NCBI GenBank assembly: GCA_049323455.1
Contig: JBMONF010000038.1
Coordinates: 124,001 to 188,000, forward strand
DNA length: 64,000 bases
Direction: 5' to 3'
From: Hypericibacter sp049323455
GTDB lineage: Bacteria > Pseudomonadota > Alphaproteobacteria > Dongiales > Dongiaceae
The notes under the pieces are model-generated. The model was not told the DNA's origin. It did no database searches and was given only the letters and a program-made list of their open reading frames with translations. The translations under genes were made by a program, and so were the position numbers. Positions 46,281-55,117 of this stretch are shown here, one piece after another; the stretch's first letter is position 1; each line of letters opens with the position of its first letter.

Positions 46281-46374
46281 CGTCGTCCCGGAAACGGCGA
46301 TAGCCGTTATCCGGGACCCAAGCCTGAAGCGCCCGGATGGCTGCCCCATGGACCCTCGCTTTCGCGAGGGTGAC
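46281..46374. repeat. Repeat copy C3
   Basis: This is the third 94-bp copy, in the same orientation as C1 and C2, between the GIY-YIG gene and the AidB-like gene stop at 46397. It could also end the latter's transcript. Confidence 0.9.
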
Positions 46375-46396
46375 GTTCGATGCGGCGGCGGTGCTG

Positions 46397-48097
46397 CTAC
46401 CCCACCGCCATCCGCGCGTATGATGCGATCCCGTGGAAGCGGCGATGCATCCAGTCCTGCCCGGGCAGGATGCCGCGCCGGGCCGGGGGGTCGAGCCGCG
46501 CCTCGATGAAGAAGCGCGCCACCAGCGCCTTGCGCTCGTCGCCCTGGTCGAGCGCGGCGCGCGCCTCCTCCAGCAGCAACGTGGCGCCCAGGATGTCGGC
46601 CATCAATCCCATCAGCCGGCGCGCGTGACGCTGGGCTTGCGTGCCGTCGGCGCGGATGAAGGCCAGGGCCTCGCGCCAGTCGCCAAGCGCCCGGCGCACC
46701 GGCTCGGCGAGGATGTCGAGGCTCGCCGGGAGCGCGCCCAGCACCGGCTCGATGCGGGCCAGGAAGGCGCGCTCGCCCGGATAGCGGCCCGCCATCATGC
46801 GCAAGACCTCGAGCGCCTGGATGTTGGCGGGGCCTTCCCACACGGTCAGGACCTGCGCGTCGCGCAGGAGGCGCGGCGTGACGTAGTCGTAGGTGTAGCC
46901 GTTGCCGCCGATGATCTCGATGGCGCTCTGGCAGGCGCGGATCGCCTGCTCGGCCGTCTCGTATTTGGCGAGCGCGGTGGCGAGCCTGAGCCAGACGCGC
47001 CGCTCGTCGATGTCTGCGGCCCGCGCGCGGTCGGCGAGGTCGAAGGCCCGCGCCGCCTCGAAGGCCAGCGCCGTACCCGCCTCGAGATTGGACAGCATCG
47101 CCATCAGCGCGTCCTGCACCATCGGATAGTTGGCGATCGCGTCGCCGAAGGCCTGGCGCGCGCAAGCGAAATCCATGGCCTCGACGAAGGCTCGCCGCTG
47201 CACCCCGGCCGAGCCGACCGCGTTGTGGATGCGGCTCATCTCGAGCGCCGCCATCATCAGCTTGAAGCCCTCGGGCGGCGGCGCCACCTCGACGGCCCAC
47301 GTGTCGATGAGATCGATCTCGGCGGTGGCGATGCCGACGGTGCCGAGCTTGTCCTTCAAGCGCCGGAAGCGCATCGGGTTGGGCGCACCGTCGGGCAGGG
47401 TAAGCGGCACCAGATAGAGGCCGAGGCCTCGGGTGCCGGCGACCCTTTCGTCGGGCCGGGCCGTGGCGAGCGCCAGCCCGCCATCGGCATTGCTCGCGAA
47501 CCATTTGAGACCGTCGAGCCGGAAGTGATCGCCCTCGGCCCGTGCCCGCGTGGTGGCGCCACCCACATCGCTGCCGCCATGAAGCTCGGTGGCCCAGGTG
47601 CCCCCCGTGAGCGCAAGCCCGTCCATGCGCGCGAGCTCCGGCAGATAGCGCGCCTTGACGGCTGTGGGCGCGTGGCGGTCGAGCACATAGGCGACGGCAC
47701 CCGTCATGGTGACGGGGCAATGGAGCGACACGTCGGCCTGCGACAGCAGATAACCCATGGCGAAGGTGACGAGGAACGGCGCCGGGTCCTGGCCATAGTT
47801 GAGGCCGACCACGCCCCGGCGATAGGCCTCGCGCGACACCGCGTTCCAGGCCGGGCCGTGGCCGATCCGGTTCACGACGCGGCCCTCGCGGTCGTAAGTT
47901 TCGAGCCGGGGCGGGGCCTGCCGGTCGGTGAAGGCCGCGGCCGCGTCGACCTCGGTCCCGACCCAGCGGCCGAAGCTTGCGAGCCGGTCGCGCCAGCGCG
48001 CAAAGGCGGTGGCGCCGAGAGCGCGTTCGAGGATGCGTTGCAGATTGACGTCGGTCTCGAAGAAATCCTGCTTGCGGGATTCGCTTGATGTCGCCAT
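46397..48097 (-). CDS. AidB-like acyl-CoA dehydrogenase family protein
   Basis: The product is 566 residues. It has an acyl-CoA dehydrogenase fold. The FAD/substrate segment GTWATELHGGSDVGGATTRA, then LDGLKWFASNADG and MSRIHNAVGSAGVQRRAF, resembles E. coli AidB, an alkylation-response protein that binds DNA. YEWEG-like VLTVWEGPANIQALEVLRM is typical of the family. The start at 48097 follows ACGGAGG; an earlier ATG (48154) is less likely. It is a monocistronic gene divergent from serB. Its role in alkylation response is inferred from family only. Confidence 0.85.
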   Translation of the reverse strand: MATSSESRKQDFFETDVNLQRILERALGATAFARWRDRLASFGRWVGTEVDAAAAFTDRQAPPRLETYDREGRVVNRIGHGPAWNAVSREAYRRGVVGLNYGQDPAPFLVTFAMGYLLSQADVSLHCPVTMTGAVAYVLDRHAPTAVKARYLPELARMDGLALTGGTWATELHGGSDVGGATTRARAEGDHFRLDGLKWFASNADGGLALATARPDERVAGTRGLGLYLVPLTLPDGAPNPMRFRRLKDKLGTVGIATAEIDLIDTWAVEVAPPPEGFKLMMAALEMSRIHNAVGSAGVQRRAFVEAMDFACARQAFGDAIANYPMVQDALMAMLSNLEAGTALAFEAARAFDLADRARAADIDERRVWLRLATALAKYETAEQAIRACQSAIEIIGGNGYTYDYVTPRLLRDAQVLTVWEGPANIQALEVLRMMAGRYPGERAFLARIEPVLGALPASLDILAEPVRRALGDWREALAFIRADGTQAQRHARRLMGLMADILGATLLLEEARAALDQGDERKALVARFFIEARLDPPARRGILPGQDWMHRRFHGIASYARMAVG

Positions 48098-48259
48098 GCG
48101 CGGCCTCCGTTCGAGGGGCATCCTCGGCAGCCAATGCGTTTTTCGGCCATTCAATCATAGACCGCCTTGCGCTTCGGCGGAGTAAACGAAAGGCTCCTGC
48201 AATCCGGCGCGGTTCGTTTATTCTGCCGGTCGCCATACGATTGCCTGCCGCGCCCGCCG

Positions 48260-49153
48260 ATGACATCGATCCTGACCTTGATTGCCGGCATTGGCGCCGG
48301 CATCGCCGACGACGTCGTCGCTCCCGCCATCGCGGCCCTCGGCGAGGCGGGTGCACAGGTTGGCGCGCCGCTGTGGCTGGCACCCGGAACAGCTTGCGAC
48401 ATTCCGTTCGAGGGCATCGAGCCGGCGACGGCCGAGCGGGCGGTGCGCGGGCGCCTCGATGGCGCACCCGTCGATCTGGCGGCGCAGCGCGCCCGAGGCC
48501 GGCGCAAGAAGCTGCTGGTCGCCGACATGGAATCGACCATCATCACGCGGGAGCTGCTGGACGAGCTCGGCGCCATGATCGGACTGGCCGATCGCATCCG
48601 GCCGATCACGGCGCGCGCCATGCGCGGCGAGATCGACTTTGCCGGCGCCTTGCGCGAGCGGGTGGCGCTGCTCCGAGGCCAGCCGGCAACGATCCTCGAT
48701 CGCGTCGCCGAGCGGATCGAACTCATGCCGGGCGCCAGAAGGCTCGTGCAGACCATGCGGGCGCAGGGCGCCCATGCCGCGCTCGTCTCCGGCGGGTTCG
48801 ACTGCTTCACCGCGCTGGCGGCCAAAGCTGCAGGCTTCGACGAGCACCATGCGAACCGCCTGCTGATCGCGGACGGCCGGCTCGTAGGCCGGGTCGTCGA
48901 GCCGATCCTCGACCGCACGGGCAAACAGGCTGTTCTGAAAGAGCTGGCGGCCGCGCGCGGGCTGGCACTCGAAGACGCGGCGGCGGTCGGCGACGGGGCC
49001 AACGACATCCCGATGCTGCAGGCGGCGGGCCTGGGCGTCGCCTTTCGCGGCAAGCCTGCGGTCGCGGCCGCCGCGCGCTTCCGCCTCGACCATGCCGATC
49101 TCACCGGCCTGCTCTATCTGCAAGGCTACAGGCCTGAGGAGTTCCGCGAGTGA
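48260..49153 (+). CDS. serB: Phosphoserine phosphatase
   Basis: The product is 297 residues. An ACT-like N-terminus (ILTLIAGIGAGIAD) is followed by a HAD phosphatase domain. Motif I is VADMESTIITRELLDELG, where the usual second aspartate of DxDST is glutamate. Motif II is ALVSGGFDCFT and motif III VGDGANDIPMLQAAGLGVAF. It makes serine from phosphoserine. The start at 48260 is chosen; the frame extends 31 codons further. The stop overlaps the serC start. Confidence 0.93.
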   Translation: MTSILTLIAGIGAGIADDVVAPAIAALGEAGAQVGAPLWLAPGTACDIPFEGIEPATAERAVRGRLDGAPVDLAAQRARGRRKKLLVADMESTIITRELLDELGAMIGLADRIRPITARAMRGEIDFAGALRERVALLRGQPATILDRVAERIELMPGARRLVQTMRAQGAHAALVSGGFDCFTALAAKAAGFDEHHANRLLIADGRLVGRVVEPILDRTGKQAVLKELAAARGLALEDAAAVGDGANDIPMLQAAGLGVAFRGKPAVAAAARFRLDHADLTGLLYLQGYRPEEFRE

Positions 49154-50334
49154 TGACGCCAATGCCCGCGACGCTGCCGCCGAAGCCGACCGCGCGCCCC
49201 GCCTGCCCGAACTTCTCCTCCGGCCCTTGCGCCAAGCGGCCGGGCTGGTCGGCGGCGGCGCTCGCGGGCGCTTGTCTCGGCCGCTCGCACCGCTCCAAGG
49301 CGGGCAAGGCCAAGCTCGCCGCGGTGCTCGACCGCAGCCGCGCCCTCCTCGGGATACCGGGCGATTACCGCATCGCCATCGTCCCGGGCTCGGACACCGG
49401 CGCGGTCGAGATGGCGCTGTGGTCGCTCTTGGGCGCGCGCGGCGTCGACATGCTCGCCTGGGAGAGCTTCGGCAAGGGCTGGCTCACCGACGTGGTGCAG
49501 CAGCTCCGCCTTGCGGACGTGCGCAAGCTCGAGGCGCCTTACGGCCGGCTGCCCGATCTCGAGCAGGTCGATTTCGCGCGCGATGTCGTCTTCACCTGGA
49601 ACGGCACCACCTCGGGCGTGCGCGTGCCGGACGGCGACTGGATCCCGGCGAGCCACGAGGGCCTCGTCATCTGCGATGCCACCTCGGCCGTGTTCGCGAT
49701 GGAGCTGCCCTGGGCCAAGCTCGATGTGGTGACCTGGTCCTGGCAAAAGGTGCTGGGTGGGGAGGCCGCGCACGGCATGCTGGTCTTGAGCCCGCGGGCG
49801 GTGGAGCGCCTCGAGAGCTGCAAGCCGGCCTGGCCGCTGCCGAAGGTCTTCCAGATGACGGCCAAGGGCAAGCTCAACGAGGGCCTGTTCAAGGGCGAGA
49901 CCATCAACACGCCCTCGCTGCTGGCGGTCGAGGACGCGATCGACGGCCTCAACTGGGCCGAGAGCATCGGCGGGTTGCCGGCCCTCATCCGCCGCACGCG
50001 CGCCAACTTCGCCGCCATCGCCGGCTGGGTCGAGCGCACGCCATGGGTCGATTTCCTGGCCGAGGACCCGGCCACGCGCTCGACCACCTCCGTCTGCCTC
50101 AAGCTGGTCGATCCCTGGTTCCTGGGCTTGGCGCCCGAACAACAGGCGGCGGCCGCCAAGGCGCTCGCCGACCGGCTCGAGCAGGAGCAGGCGGGCTACG
50201 ACATCGGCGCCTATCGCGATGCGCCGCCGGGCTTGCGCCTCTGGGCCGGCGCCACGGTCGAGACCGCCGATCTGGACGCGCTCTTCCCCTGGCTCGACTG
50301 GGCCTATGCGGCGATCCGCGCCGAAGCCCGGTAG
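49150..50334 (+). CDS. serC: Phosphoserine aminotransferase
   Basis: The product is 394 residues. It is a PLP enzyme of the class V aminotransferases. PACPNFSSGPCAKRPGW opens the family, SWQKVLGGEAAHGML contains the PLP lysine, and LPKVFQMTAKGKLNEGLFKGETINTPSLL follows. The start GTG at 49150 overlaps the serB stop (GTGA); ATGs at 49153 and 49162 are alternatives. It lies between serB and serA, completing the pathway in one cluster. Confidence 0.94.
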   Translation: MMTPMPATLPPKPTARPACPNFSSGPCAKRPGWSAAALAGACLGRSHRSKAGKAKLAAVLDRSRALLGIPGDYRIAIVPGSDTGAVEMALWSLLGARGVDMLAWESFGKGWLTDVVQQLRLADVRKLEAPYGRLPDLEQVDFARDVVFTWNGTTSGVRVPDGDWIPASHEGLVICDATSAVFAMELPWAKLDVVTWSWQKVLGGEAAHGMLVLSPRAVERLESCKPAWPLPKVFQMTAKGKLNEGLFKGETINTPSLLAVEDAIDGLNWAESIGGLPALIRRTRANFAAIAGWVERTPWVDFLAEDPATRSTTSVCLKLVDPWFLGLAPEQQAAAAKALADRLEQEQAGYDIGAYRDAPPGLRLWAGATVETADLDALFPWLDWAYAAIRAEAR

Positions 50335-50366
50335 ATATGGATGATCCTCAGCGAGAGAGAAGCAGC

Positions 50367-51944
50367 ATGATCCGCGTCCTGATCGCCGACGATTTGAGCC
50401 CGCGCGCCGCCGAGATCTTCCGCGAGCGCGGCATCGAGGCCGATGTGCGCGTAGGCCTCAGCCCGGCCGAGCTCGAGGCCTGCATCGGCCAGTATGACGG
50501 GCTCGCGGTGCGCTCCGCAACCAAGGCCACCGCCAGGATCATCGCCGCCGGCGAGCGGCTCAAGGTGATCGGGCGCGCCGGCATCGGCGTCGACAACATC
50601 GACCTCGCCGCCGCGACCCAGCGCGGCATCGTGGTGATGAACACGCCGCACGGCAACTCGGTCACCACCGCCGAGCACGCCGTCGCCATGCTGATGGCGC
50701 TCGCCCGCCAGATCCCGGCGGCCGATCACTCGACCCAGGCCGGCAAGTGGGAGAAGTCGCGCTTCGTCGGCGTCGAGCTCATGGGCAAGACGCTCGGCAT
50801 CGTCGGCTGCGGCAATATCGGCTCGATCGTCGCCGACCGCGCGCACGGCCTCAAGATGAAGGTCGTCACCTTCGACCCCTATCTCTCGGACGACCGCGCC
50901 CGCGACCTCAATGTCGAGAAGGTCGAGCTCGACCAGCTCTTCGCCCGCGCCGACTTCATCACGCTGCACACGCCCCTGACCGAGGGCACGCGCGGCCTGA
51001 TCGACGCGGCGGCCATCGCCAAGATGAAGCGCGGCGTGCGCCTCATCAATTGCGCGCGCGGCGAGCTCGTCGTGGAGGCCGACCTCAAGGCCGCGATCGA
51101 GGCGGGCCAGGTGGCGGGGGCCGCCCTCGACGTGTTCGCCCAAGAGCCCGCCAAGAGCAACATCCTCTTCGGCTCCGACCGGATCGTGGCGACGCCGCAT
51201 CTCGGCGCCTCGACCGCCGAGGCGCAGGAGAAGGTGGCGCTCCAGGTGGCCGAGCAGATGGCGGATTTCCTGCTGACGGGGGCCGTCGCCAACGCGCTCA
51301 ACATGCCCTCGGTCACGGCCGAGGAAGCGCCGAAGCTGAAGCCTTACATGAAGCTCGCCCAGCAGCTTGGCTCCTTCGCCGGCCAGCTCACCCGCTCGGC
51401 CCTCAAGGCGGTGACGGTCGAGTACGAGGGCCATGCGGCCGAGCTCAACACGCGGCCCCTGACGGCCGTGGCGCTGGCGGGCTTGCTCACACCTCTGCTC
51501 GACAGCGTCAACATGGTCAACGCGCCGGTGCTGGCGCGCGAGCGCAACATCGAGGTGAGCGAGATCAAGCACAGCCGCGTGAGCGACTATCAGACGCTGA
51601 TCCGCCTCACGGTCACGACCGACCGGCAGAGCCGCGCCGTGGCCGGCACGCTCTTCGGCGGCGACAAGCCGCGGCTGGTCGAGATCAAGGGGATCGCCAT
51701 CGAGGCCGAGCTCGGCCGCCACATGCTCTATGTGACGAACCGCGACAAGCCGGGCTTCATCGGCCGGCTCGGCACGCTGCTCGGCAATGAAGGCGTCAAC
51801 ATCGCGACCTTCCATCTGGGCCGCTCGGCGCCGGGTGCGGACGCCATCGCCCTCATCGAGGTCGATCAGGTCGTCACCGAGCCGCTGCTCGAGCGCATCC
51901 GCCAGATCCCCGACGTGATGCAGGCCGCGGCGCTGTCGTTCTAG
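50367..51944 (+). CDS. serA: D-3-phosphoglycerate dehydrogenase
   Basis: The product is 525 residues. It is the long form: catalytic and NAD-binding domains (GKTLGIVGCGNIGSIVADRA), R in NCARGELVVE, H in ATPHLGASTAEAQ, then an allosteric substrate-binding domain and a C-terminal ACT domain (YVTNRDKPGFIGRLGTLLG). The first step of serine synthesis is therefore probably feedback-sensitive. The ATG at 50367 follows AGAGAGAAG. It is preceded by serC after 32 bp. Confidence 0.96.
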   Translation: MIRVLIADDLSPRAAEIFRERGIEADVRVGLSPAELEACIGQYDGLAVRSATKATARIIAAGERLKVIGRAGIGVDNIDLAAATQRGIVVMNTPHGNSVTTAEHAVAMLMALARQIPAADHSTQAGKWEKSRFVGVELMGKTLGIVGCGNIGSIVADRAHGLKMKVVTFDPYLSDDRARDLNVEKVELDQLFARADFITLHTPLTEGTRGLIDAAAIAKMKRGVRLINCARGELVVEADLKAAIEAGQVAGAALDVFAQEPAKSNILFGSDRIVATPHLGASTAEAQEKVALQVAEQMADFLLTGAVANALNMPSVTAEEAPKLKPYMKLAQQLGSFAGQLTRSALKAVTVEYEGHAAELNTRPLTAVALAGLLTPLLDSVNMVNAPVLARERNIEVSEIKHSRVSDYQTLIRLTVTTDRQSRAVAGTLFGGDKPRLVEIKGIAIEAELGRHMLYVTNRDKPGFIGRLGTLLGNEGVNIATFHLGRSAPGADAIALIEVDQVVTEPLLERIRQIPDVMQAAALSF

Positions 51945-51978
51945 GCGGGTTTCGACGAGGAATATTCGCTTCTTCGGA

Positions 51979-52017
51979 CGTCATTGCCGGGCTTGACCCG
52001 GCAATCCACGCCATGGG
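51979..52017. repeat. Partial family A repeat, downstream of serA
   Basis: CGTCATTGCCGGGCTTGACCCGGCAATCC is the left hairpin also found at 37032-37096, followed by CCATGGG. It lies 34 bp after the serA stop and could terminate the ser operon. Confidence 0.7.
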
Positions 52018-52122
52018 TTCGGGGAGTTCAAGCTTGTCTCCGAGCCGGCCTTTGGCCGGACCTCGGGGCCGGGGATGGCTCGGAAAGAAGCGATGCCAAC
52101 CGAACGAAACACGCCTCCAGGC

Positions 52123-52488
52123 TCAGTCCTTGCCTTTCGTGCGCGGACCGAAATGCCGGCTCGGCTCCATGCGTTCATGCAGCACGCGAACGATCTCGAT
52201 CAGGTTCGGTGCGACCGTGCGGCAATAGAGGATGTGCACGGGCCGCCTCACCTTCGCCTTCGGATCGTCGGCGCGCGCATGCCGGATAGGAAAGCTGCGG
52301 ATACCGGTTGCGAGCTCGGTGCGGTCCCGCGTCGCGGGGCCTTGCGGATCGGTCGCCACCTTGCGCGTGGCGGCCGCCAGGATCGCCGAATAGCGGCGTC
52401 GTCCTTCCGCTCCCCATCTCCGTTCGCTGGCCTCGAGGATATTTGCGAGATCGCTCTCCGCGAGCCGCGAGAGGCGATAGCGCATCAT
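52123..52488 (-). CDS. RelE/ParE family toxin
   Basis: The product is 121 residues. The pattern (YRLSRLAESDLANILEASERRWG, then RRYSAILAAATRKVATDPQG, HILYCRTVAPNLIEIVRVLHERM) matches the ParE/RelE fold. The first methionine could be either of two adjacent ATGs. It follows its presumed antitoxin after 3 bp. Inhibition of gyrase or of translation cannot be told apart from sequence. Confidence 0.85.
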   Translation of the reverse strand: MMRYRLSRLAESDLANILEASERRWGAEGRRRYSAILAAATRKVATDPQGPATRDRTELATGIRSFPIRHARADDPKAKVRRPVHILYCRTVAPNLIEIVRVLHERMEPSRHFGPRTKGKD

Positions 52489-52491
52489 GCG

Positions 52492-52773
52492 TCAGCGCGC
52501 TCGCTTACCAGCGGTGGTCGCTAAGCCTTCGAGATAACGGTCAAGGTCGGTGTCGGCAATTTCCGTGAACTCGCCTCGCCCGAACGCCTCGACGCCGGCA
52601 TTGATCTGCATGCGCAGCGCCTTGAGCTTGAGCGCGTCCTCGCGGCGGCGCTGCTGCAAGGCCCGCAAGGCGTCGCGCACGGCTTCGCTGGCGTTCTGGT
52701 ACTCGCCCGACCTTACGGCCTTTTCGATGAAAGCGTCCTGCTCGGGCGTGAGGCTGATGTTGCGGGTCGGCAT
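52492..52773 (-). CDS. ParD-like antitoxin (ribbon-helix-helix)
   Basis: The product is 93 residues. The ribbon-helix-helix N-terminus (PTRNISLTPEQDAFIEKAVRSGEYQNASEAVRDALR) is typical of ParD/CopG antitoxins, and the acidic C-terminus (EAFGRGEFTEIADTDLDRYL) would bind the toxin. The start at 52773 is chosen because the RHH motif begins there; the open frame adds 12 codons. A palindrome 40 bp upstream is a likely autoregulatory operator. Confidence 0.85.
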   Translation of the reverse strand: MPTRNISLTPEQDAFIEKAVRSGEYQNASEAVRDALRALQQRRREDALKLKALRMQINAGVEAFGRGEFTEIADTDLDRYLEGLATTAGKRAR

Positions 52774-52812
52774 CGAAGGCGGCTTCTCGAACGGCCCGCA
52801 GGTTAGCATCTA

Positions 52813-52827
52813 TGGCAAAATTTGCCA
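52813..52827. promoter_or_regulatory. Palindrome, probable toxin-antitoxin operator
   Basis: TGGCAAAATTTGCCA is a perfect inverted repeat (7 + 1 + 7), 40 bp upstream of the antitoxin start. It suits autorepression by a ribbon-helix-helix antitoxin. Confidence 0.5.
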
Positions 52828-52919
52828 ACGGATGCCGCCCCCGACGCTCACCGCCCTTTCGGCCCCGGCGCGAGAGCCGCTCGGCCCGGTCTGGCCGGAG
52901 CGGCAATGGAGATGGCCTC

Positions 52920-53171
52920 GTGGTCGCGGCACGGCGAAGGCCGATCGCGGCGTTCCTGACGGAGCTCGGACGGTATCTGCAGGGCTCGCCGCAATCCCGC
53001 TGGCGCCAGCGCGAGGCGCTTCTGGCGCTGGACGACCGGCTGCTGCGCGATGTCGGCTTGACGCGCCGCGAAGTCCTGGCCGGCCGGCGCTGGACGTCCG
53101 GCGGGAGGCCGGTCCCGCCTCACGGCCTGCCCGGTATACGCGGGCTGGCCCCGTCCGAGCGATACTGGTAA
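52920..53171 (+). CDS. DUF1127 domain-containing small protein
   Basis: The product is 83 residues from GTG 52920. The DUF1127 core (SRWRQREALLALDDRLLRDVGLTRREVLAG) is a short basic helix-rich motif common in alphaproteobacteria. Some members act in small-RNA or phosphate responses. An upstream ATG at 52812 would give 119 residues but starts at the operator palindrome and has no conserved extension. GTG 52920 has GGAG eight bases before it. The start is therefore inferred. It is divergent from the toxin-antitoxin pair. Confidence 0.7.
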   Translation: MVAARRRPIAAFLTELGRYLQGSPQSRWRQREALLALDDRLLRDVGLTRREVLAGRRWTSGGRPVPPHGLPGIRGLAPSERYW

Positions 53172-53263
53172 AAGACCGCCGGCCGGTGAGGCCCACGGGG
53201 AAGCAGCGCTCCCCCGAGTGACCCGTTCCGGCCGCCAGCATCGACCCCGAAGGAGGCGCTCCC

Positions 53264-53866
53264 ATGCGCCGCGCCAGCGTCTCGCGCAAGACCAAGGAAA
53301 CCCAGATCGAGGCCGAGATCGATCTCGACGGCCAGGGCCGGTCGGAGATCGCGACCGGCATCGGCTTCCTCGACCATATGCTGGACCAGCTCGCCCGCCA
53401 CAGCCTGATCGACATCAGGCTCGAGGCCAAGGGCGACCTCCATATCGACTTCCACCACACCACCGAGGACAGCGGCATCGTGCTGGGCGAGGCGGTCGCC
53501 AAGGCGCTCGGCGAGCGGCGCGGCATCGCGCGCTGGGGCGAGGCCACCGTGCCGATGGACGAGACCTTGACGCGCGTGGCGCTCGACGCCTCGAACCGGC
53601 CCTATCTGGTCTGGAAGGTCGCCTTCACCAAGCCCAAGCTCGGCGAGATGGACACGGAGCTGTTCAAGGAATGGTTCCAGGCCTTCGCGCAACATGCGGG
53701 CCTCACGCTCCATGTCGAGAACCTCTACGGCGAGAACAACCACCACATCGTCGAGAGCTGCTTCAAGGGGCTGGCGCGCGCGCTTCGCGCCGCCATCGCC
53801 ATCGACACGCGCAAGGCCGGCGAGGTGCCCTCGACCAAGGGCACGCTCGGCGGTTCGCTCTCGTGA
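53264..53866 (+). CDS. hisB: Imidazoleglycerol-phosphate dehydratase
   Basis: The product is 200 residues. It catalyses the sixth step of histidine synthesis as a Mn-dependent oligomer. GIGFLDHMLDQLARHSLID and DFHHTTEDSGIVLGEA carry the metal-binding histidines, and GENNHHIVESCFKGLARALR is the second metal motif. This is the stand-alone form, without phosphatase fusion. A strong AAGGAGG precedes the ATG. The stop overlaps the hisH GTG start (GTGA). Confidence 0.97.
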   Translation: MRRASVSRKTKETQIEAEIDLDGQGRSEIATGIGFLDHMLDQLARHSLIDIRLEAKGDLHIDFHHTTEDSGIVLGEAVAKALGERRGIARWGEATVPMDETLTRVALDASNRPYLVWKVAFTKPKLGEMDTELFKEWFQAFAQHAGLTLHVENLYGENNHHIVESCFKGLARALRAAIAIDTRKAGEVPSTKGTLGGSLS

Positions 53867-54507
53867 AGGCGGTCGTCATCGATTACGGCTCCGGCAATCT
53901 GCGCTCCGCGGCCAAGGCGCTGGAGCATGCGGCGCCGCCCGGCTGCTCGGTCGCGGTGACGGGCGAGGCCTCGGCGCTGGCCGAGGCCAGCCACATCGTG
54001 CTGCCGGGCGTGGGCGCCTTCGCCGATTGCAAGGCGGGCTTGGAGGCGCGGCCCGGCATGATCGAGGCGCTGGAGCGCGCCGTGCGGCGGGAGGGCAAGC
54101 CTTTCCTCGGCATCTGTGTGGGCATGCAGCTCATGGCGCGCGCCGGGCGCGAATATGGCACCACACCGGGCCTGGGCTGGATCCGGGGCGAGGTCGCGGT
54201 GTTGGCGCCGGGGCGAGATGCCCAGGGCCGCCAGCTCAAGGTGCCGCATATGGGTTGGAACGAGCTCGTGATGGCGCGCGCCCATCCGGTCTTCGCCGGC
54301 ATCGAGACGGGCGCCCACGCCTATTTCGTCCACAGCTATCATATGAAGCTGGAGAATCCGACCGATCTGCTCGCCGCCTGCGACTATGGCGGGCCGGTGA
54401 CGGCCGCCATCGCGCGCGCCAACATGGTCGGCACGCAATTCCATCCGGAGAAAAGCCAGGCGGTGGGCCTGAGGCTCCTCGCCAATTTTCTCGCCTGGAG
54501 GCCGTGA
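53863..54507 (+). CDS. hisH: Imidazole glycerol phosphate synthase subunit HisH
   Basis: The product is 214 residues. It is the glutamine amidotransferase half of the HisHF synthase. Catalytic C85 lies in LGICVGMQLM, and H194 and E196 lie in GTQFHPEKSQ. It starts at GTG 53863 within the hisB end. The next gene, GNAT, separates it from hisA, so the operon is not the simplest hisBHAF order. Confidence 0.95.
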   Translation: MKAVVIDYGSGNLRSAAKALEHAAPPGCSVAVTGEASALAEASHIVLPGVGAFADCKAGLEARPGMIEALERAVRREGKPFLGICVGMQLMARAGREYGTTPGLGWIRGEVAVLAPGRDAQGRQLKVPHMGWNELVMARAHPVFAGIETGAHAYFVHSYHMKLENPTDLLAACDYGGPVTAAIARANMVGTQFHPEKSQAVGLRLLANFLAWRP

Positions 54508-54563
54508 CCGGATCTGAAGCCGTTCGGACCGGAATCGTCTCGCAGCAATCGGGAACCAACGCC

Positions 54564-55082
54564 ATGGCCAAGACCGCGGTCGAGGAGCTGAAGAAGTTCG
54601 CGGGCACCGATCTCGCCGACCTGTGCGACGCGGCCGAGGACGGCATCCGCGCCGGCGGCGGGTTCGGCTGGCTGACGCCGCCGCAACGCGAGACCATGGA
54701 GGCCTATTGGAAGGGCGTGCTGCTGGTGCCCGAACGCCGGCTCTTCGTCGGCCGGCTCGACGGCACCATCGTCGGCTCGGCGCAACTCGTGCGCCCCAAC
54801 AAGAACAACGAGGCGCAGGCCCATTGGGCCACCATGACGACGCATTTCGTGGCGCCTTGGGCGCGCGGCCACGGGCTCGCCAAGGCGATTCTGCTGACGG
54901 TCGAGGCGGCGGCGCGCGGCGCCGGTGCCGCCGTGCTCAATCTCGACGTGCGCGAGACGCAGGAGGCCGCGATCCAGCTCTACCAGTCGCAAGGCTATGT
55001 GCATTGGGGCACGCACCCGCATTACGCCAAGGTGAACGGCAAGAGCGTGGCGGGGCTGTTCTTCTACAAGGACCTGGTGTGA
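54564..55082 (+). CDS. GNAT family N-acetyltransferase
   Basis: The product is 172 residues. The acetyl-CoA-binding region (VAPWARGHGLAKAILLTVEAAARGAGAAVLNLDVRETQEAAIQLYQSQGYV) fits the Gcn5-related fold. The substrate is unknown. It lies between hisH and hisA on the same strand, 56 bp after hisH. The same neighbourhood occurs in other alphaproteobacteria, but no histidine link is established. A GTG at 54504 is an alternative start. Confidence 0.87.
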   Translation: MAKTAVEELKKFAGTDLADLCDAAEDGIRAGGGFGWLTPPQRETMEAYWKGVLLVPERRLFVGRLDGTIVGSAQLVRPNKNNEAQAHWATMTTHFVAPWARGHGLAKAILLTVEAAARGAGAAVLNLDVRETQEAAIQLYQSQGYVHWGTHPHYAKVNGKSVAGLFFYKDLV

Positions 55083-55117
55083 ACGGACGCTCTCCAGATA
55101 TGCGCTTGGCGAACAGC

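Noticed and set aside
45606..46396. Repeat cluster as a CRISPR array
   Set aside because: The copies are palindromic, unequally spaced and about 94 bp long, with no unique uniform spacers and no cas gene nearby.
49092..51944. 950-codon frame that could be read as a SerC-SerA fusion
   Set aside because: The first part is out of frame with serC; the SerA N-terminus MIRVLIADD begins at 50367 after a ribosome-binding site.
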